From assembly GCF_019343195.1 (NCBI RefSeq), contig NZ_RPHB01000002.1, positions 637,627 to 701,626 of the forward strand: DNA of 64,000 nt, in the 5' to 3' direction. The DNA comes from Arthrospiribacter ruber (GTDB lineage Bacteria > Bacteroidota > Bacteroidia > Cytophagales > Cyclobacteriaceae). Made by a program: the position numbers and the translations under genes. Position 1 is the stretch's first letter, and every line of letters starts with the position of its first letter. Below, piece by piece: positions 62,784 through 64,000 of the stretch. The notes under the pieces are model-generated. The model searched no databases. It saw nothing but the letters and a program-made list of their open reading frames with translations, and had not been told where the DNA came from.

Positions 62784-62886
62784 AAAATAAAAAAAACCTC
62801 CGATATAGAGGTTTTTTTATGTGATCCCGCTGGAGCTTCCCGATAAGGACTTGCTTCGCGCGTCCAACCGGGATAAACTTCTCACC
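62784..62886. repeat. Repeat R1: terminator plus damaged tRNA-Lys 3' end
   Basis: A 103-base unit nearly identical to 63132-63233 (about four differences). It holds a terminator hairpin, a copy of the tRNA-Lys 3' end (TGATCCCGCTGGAGCT), and a nested hairpin (TCCCG/CGGGA around GGAC/GTCC, 62838-62873). Confidence 0.88.
62792..62816. terminator. Terminator after tRNA-Lys
   Basis: Stem AAAAACCTC / GAGGTTTTT with loop CGATATA and T-runs on both strands, downstream of the tRNA-Lys gene on the minus strand. The same hairpin occurs at 63139-63163. Confidence 0.85.
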
Positions 62887-62910
62887 CTTTGGCGCTGTTC
62901 CCAACTTTTG

Positions 62911-62983
62911 TGATCCCGCTGGGGCTCGAACCCAGGACCCTAACATTAAAAGTGTTATGCTCTACCAGCTGAGCTACGGAATC
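62911..62983 (-). tRNA. tRNA-Lys (anticodon UUU)
   Basis: A 73-nt cloverleaf on the minus strand: acceptor GATTCCG / CGGGATC, D-arm with GCTCAGCTGGTAGAGC, anticodon stem TAACA / TGTTA around CTTTTAA (anticodon TTT), T-arm CTGGGTTCGAGCCCCAG, discriminator A at 62911. CCA is not encoded. It decodes AAA and probably AAG. Confidence 0.95.
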
Positions 62984-63001
62984 AATTCTTCATTAATAAT
63001 G

Positions 63002-63028
63002 AGAGCATCTCCTTGCGAGAGATGCTCT
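63002..63028. terminator. 10-bp hairpin between tRNA-Lys and the broken tRNA
   Basis: AGAGCATCTC / GAGATGCTCT with a 7-base loop. On the minus strand it lies after the damaged tRNA and before tRNA-Lys; no T-run follows, so it may be a processing signal rather than a terminator. Confidence 0.5.
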
Positions 63029-63037
63029 TCGGCATTG

Positions 63038-63109
63038 TGATCCTGTCAGGACTCGAACCTGAAACCTTCCCGATTAGTCGGGATGCTCTATCCAGTTGAA
63101 ACCTAGTTC
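63038..63109 (-). pseudogene. Damaged tRNA-like gene (tRNA-Arg-type)
   Basis: The minus strand keeps CAACTGGATAGAGCA (D-arm), an intact T-arm (TCAGGTTCGAGTCCTGA) and a 3' acceptor CAGGATCA. The anticodon region reads TCCCGACTAATCGGGA, with a six-base loop that lacks bases compared with the usual GACTTCTAATC of tRNA-Arg(TCU), and no 5' acceptor strand GATCCTG is present. It therefore cannot fold as a tRNA. Identity as Arg is by resemblance. Confidence 0.7.
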
Positions 63110-63131
63110 GTACCCTTCTTCCAAACCTTAC

Positions 63132-63233
63132 AAAATAAAAAAACCTCCGATATAGAGGTTTTTTTATGTGATCCCGCTGGGGCTTCCTGATAAGGACTTG
63201 CTTAGCGCGTCCAACCGGGATAAACTTCTCACC
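63132..63233. repeat. Repeat R2: second copy of the terminator/tRNA-end unit
   Basis: A 102-base near copy of R1 (62784-62886) with the same hairpin (63139-63163), a better-preserved tRNA-Lys 3' end (TGATCCCGCTGGGGCT) and the nested TCC..GGA hairpin region. The IS3-like element begins a few bases after it. Confidence 0.88.
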
Positions 63234-63239
63234 TGGATT

Positions 63240-64000
63240 TGCAACAAAAAACTGGACAACATATTAAGCTGCTATTTTTTGATTTAAGTTTTCAAACTGT
63301 TCAGGAGTCATATACTTCAAATAAGAATGCTTCCTTTTTTTGTTGTACCAAATTTCTATAAATTCAAATATTGCAACCTTTGCCTCGGGTATTGTTTTAA
63401 ATAAAGAATGATATACCATTTCAGATTTGATTATTTTAAAGAAGTTCTCAGCCACAGCATTGTCCCAGCAATTTCCTTTTCTGCTCATACTCTGGCTGAT
63501 GTTGTAACGGCCTAAATAAGCTCTGAATTGATTACAGGCATATTGGACACCTCTGTCAGAATGAAAGATCAGTTCAAATGGATTGACAGGTCTGTTCTTT
63601 ATTGCCATTTTAAATGCTGCTATTACAGTTGACTCTGCATCCATACCATGGCTCATGGACCATCCGATTATCTTTCTGTCGTAGAGATCCATGATAATAG
63701 TCAGATATAACCAACCCTGTAAAGTCCTGACATAAGTGATGTCTGACACCCATTTCTGTCCTTTCCTTTCCGCTGTAAAATCCCTTTCCAGAAGATTCGG
63801 GGATATGCTGAATGAATGATCTGAATCAGTTGTTACAACTTTGAATTTCTTGGAAATAATACTCCTTATCCCCATTTTCTTCATAATTCTGGCTACTCTG
63901 GGACGTGATACAAAGATTCCCCTATCCCTGAGATCTATTGTAAGTTTTGGACTACCGGAACGGCCCTTGCTCAGTTCGTACAAGGATTTTATTTCTTCTT
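63240..64000 (-). mobile_element. IS3-family insertion sequence, partial
   Basis: One end of an IS3-type element. The terminal sequence beyond the transposase stop is TGCAACAAAAAACTGGACA on the plus strand, which starts with TG as IS3-family ends do. The exact boundary near 63240 and the other end are not proven, since the element leaves the window. Confidence 0.7.
63264..64000 (-). CDS. IS3-family transposase OrfB, cut by the window end
   Basis: The C-terminal 245 residues of a DDE transposase. A helix-turn-helix segment (SPKLTIDLRDRGIFVS) precedes the integrase core with the catalytic triad: Asp in WVSDITYVRT, Asp in FHSDRGVQY and Glu in AVAENFFK. The TTG at 63983 is not the start: the frame remains open to 64000 (EEIKSLYELSKG). 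The visible part has no stops or frameshifts, so the element may be active. OrfA would lie outside the window. Confidence 0.93.
   Translation of the reverse strand, partial: EEIKSLYELSKGRSGSPKLTIDLRDRGIFVSRPRVARIMKKMGIRSIISKKFKVVTTDSDHSFSISPNLLERDFTAERKGQKWVSDITYVRTLQGWLYLTIIMDLYDRKIIGWSMSHGMDAESTVIAAFKMAIKNRPVNPFELIFHSDRGVQYACNQFRAYLGRYNISQSMSRKGNCWDNAVAENFFKIIKSEMVYHSLFKTIPEAKVAIFEFIEIWYNKKRKHSYLKYMTPEQFENLNQKIAA

Noticed and set aside
62758..62946. A 62-codon minus-strand ORF across tRNA-Lys
   Set aside because: It covers the tRNA and terminator repeat; the reading frame is incidental.

Overview
The window reads as a chromosomal segment of a Bacteroidota bacterium, most likely order Cytophagales (Cyclobacteriaceae-like). 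The evidence is gene content rather than rRNA: a gliding-motility lipoprotein gldH behind a RicT/PSP1 gene, an IPExxxVDY protein before pyk, C-terminally fused DAHP synthase-chorismate mutases, a DUF4221-type lipoprotein, DUF1080 and gluconate-2-dehydrogenase-subunit-3 families, many lipoproteins, and promoters of the TAnnTTTG type. GC is moderate to low, and genes are packed in short, often overlapping operons. The genus is inference.

Layout. 0.1-2.7 kb: two tandem DAHP synthase-chorismate mutase genes on the minus strand; the second is preceded by a Phe/Tyr-rich leader peptide and a terminator/antiterminator. 2.9-7.2 kb: proline dehydrogenase, lysS, arginine deiminase (plus). 7.2-7.6 kb: a gene-free stretch built from 7-bp-period repeats. 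7.6-14.3 kb: a small unknown gene overlapping rlmD (minus), then an SDR and a 1308-residue helicase (plus). 14.3-19.6 kb: recQ-purD-ricT-gldH operon (minus). 20-22.2 kb: manC, mazG-like, lipoprotein, DUF2256. 22.2-29.1 kb: cell-envelope genes on the minus strand (zinc metalloprotease, helix-hairpin-helix outer-membrane protein, PorV/PorQ-like barrel, POTRA-barrel protein). 29.2-34.7 kb: yidD convergent with lgt, then nadE and acpP-fabF-rnc. 34.9-38 kb: IPExxxVDY, pyk, a tail-anchored small protein, a YdcF-like protein. 38-43.7 kb (minus): DUF4221-type lipoprotein, CBS protein, cytochrome/FG-GAP protein, and a glycosylasparaginase-cutC-acetyltransferase run. 44-50.3 kb (plus): creatininase-like protein, PhyH-like dioxygenase, fused 2-oxoacid dehydrogenase E1, acyltransferase, barrel protein. 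50.4-52.6 kb: GH29 fucosidase, His-rich lipoprotein, rhodanese lipoprotein. 52.6-61.8 kb: a divergent sugar-oxidation locus. 61.8-64 kb: orphan four-helix sensor, a decayed ORF, a tRNA-Lys locus with duplicated tRNA-end repeats and a broken tRNA, and an IS3-family transposase running off the window.

The strongest functional unit is 52.6-61.8 kb. A GMC flavoenzyme with its Tat-type small subunit, a lipoprotein cytochrome c, a DUF1080 3-keto-glycoside hydrolase, a Gfo/Idh oxidoreductase, three xylose-isomerase-like TIM barrels and an MFS permease together fit periplasmic C3 oxidation of glycosides followed by hydrolysis and epimerisation. The substrate cannot be read from sequence. The best regulatory find is the classical-looking Phe/Tyr attenuator at 1220-1365, whose 31-codon leader ORF is too short for routine gene callers. 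The best unexplained DNA structures are the dispersed heptanucleotide arrays (7193-7294, 54856-54918), the 17-bp palindromic repeats before the creatininase-like gene, the triple 10-mer hairpin at 39109-39163, and the 100-bp repeats flanking the tRNA-Lys gene.
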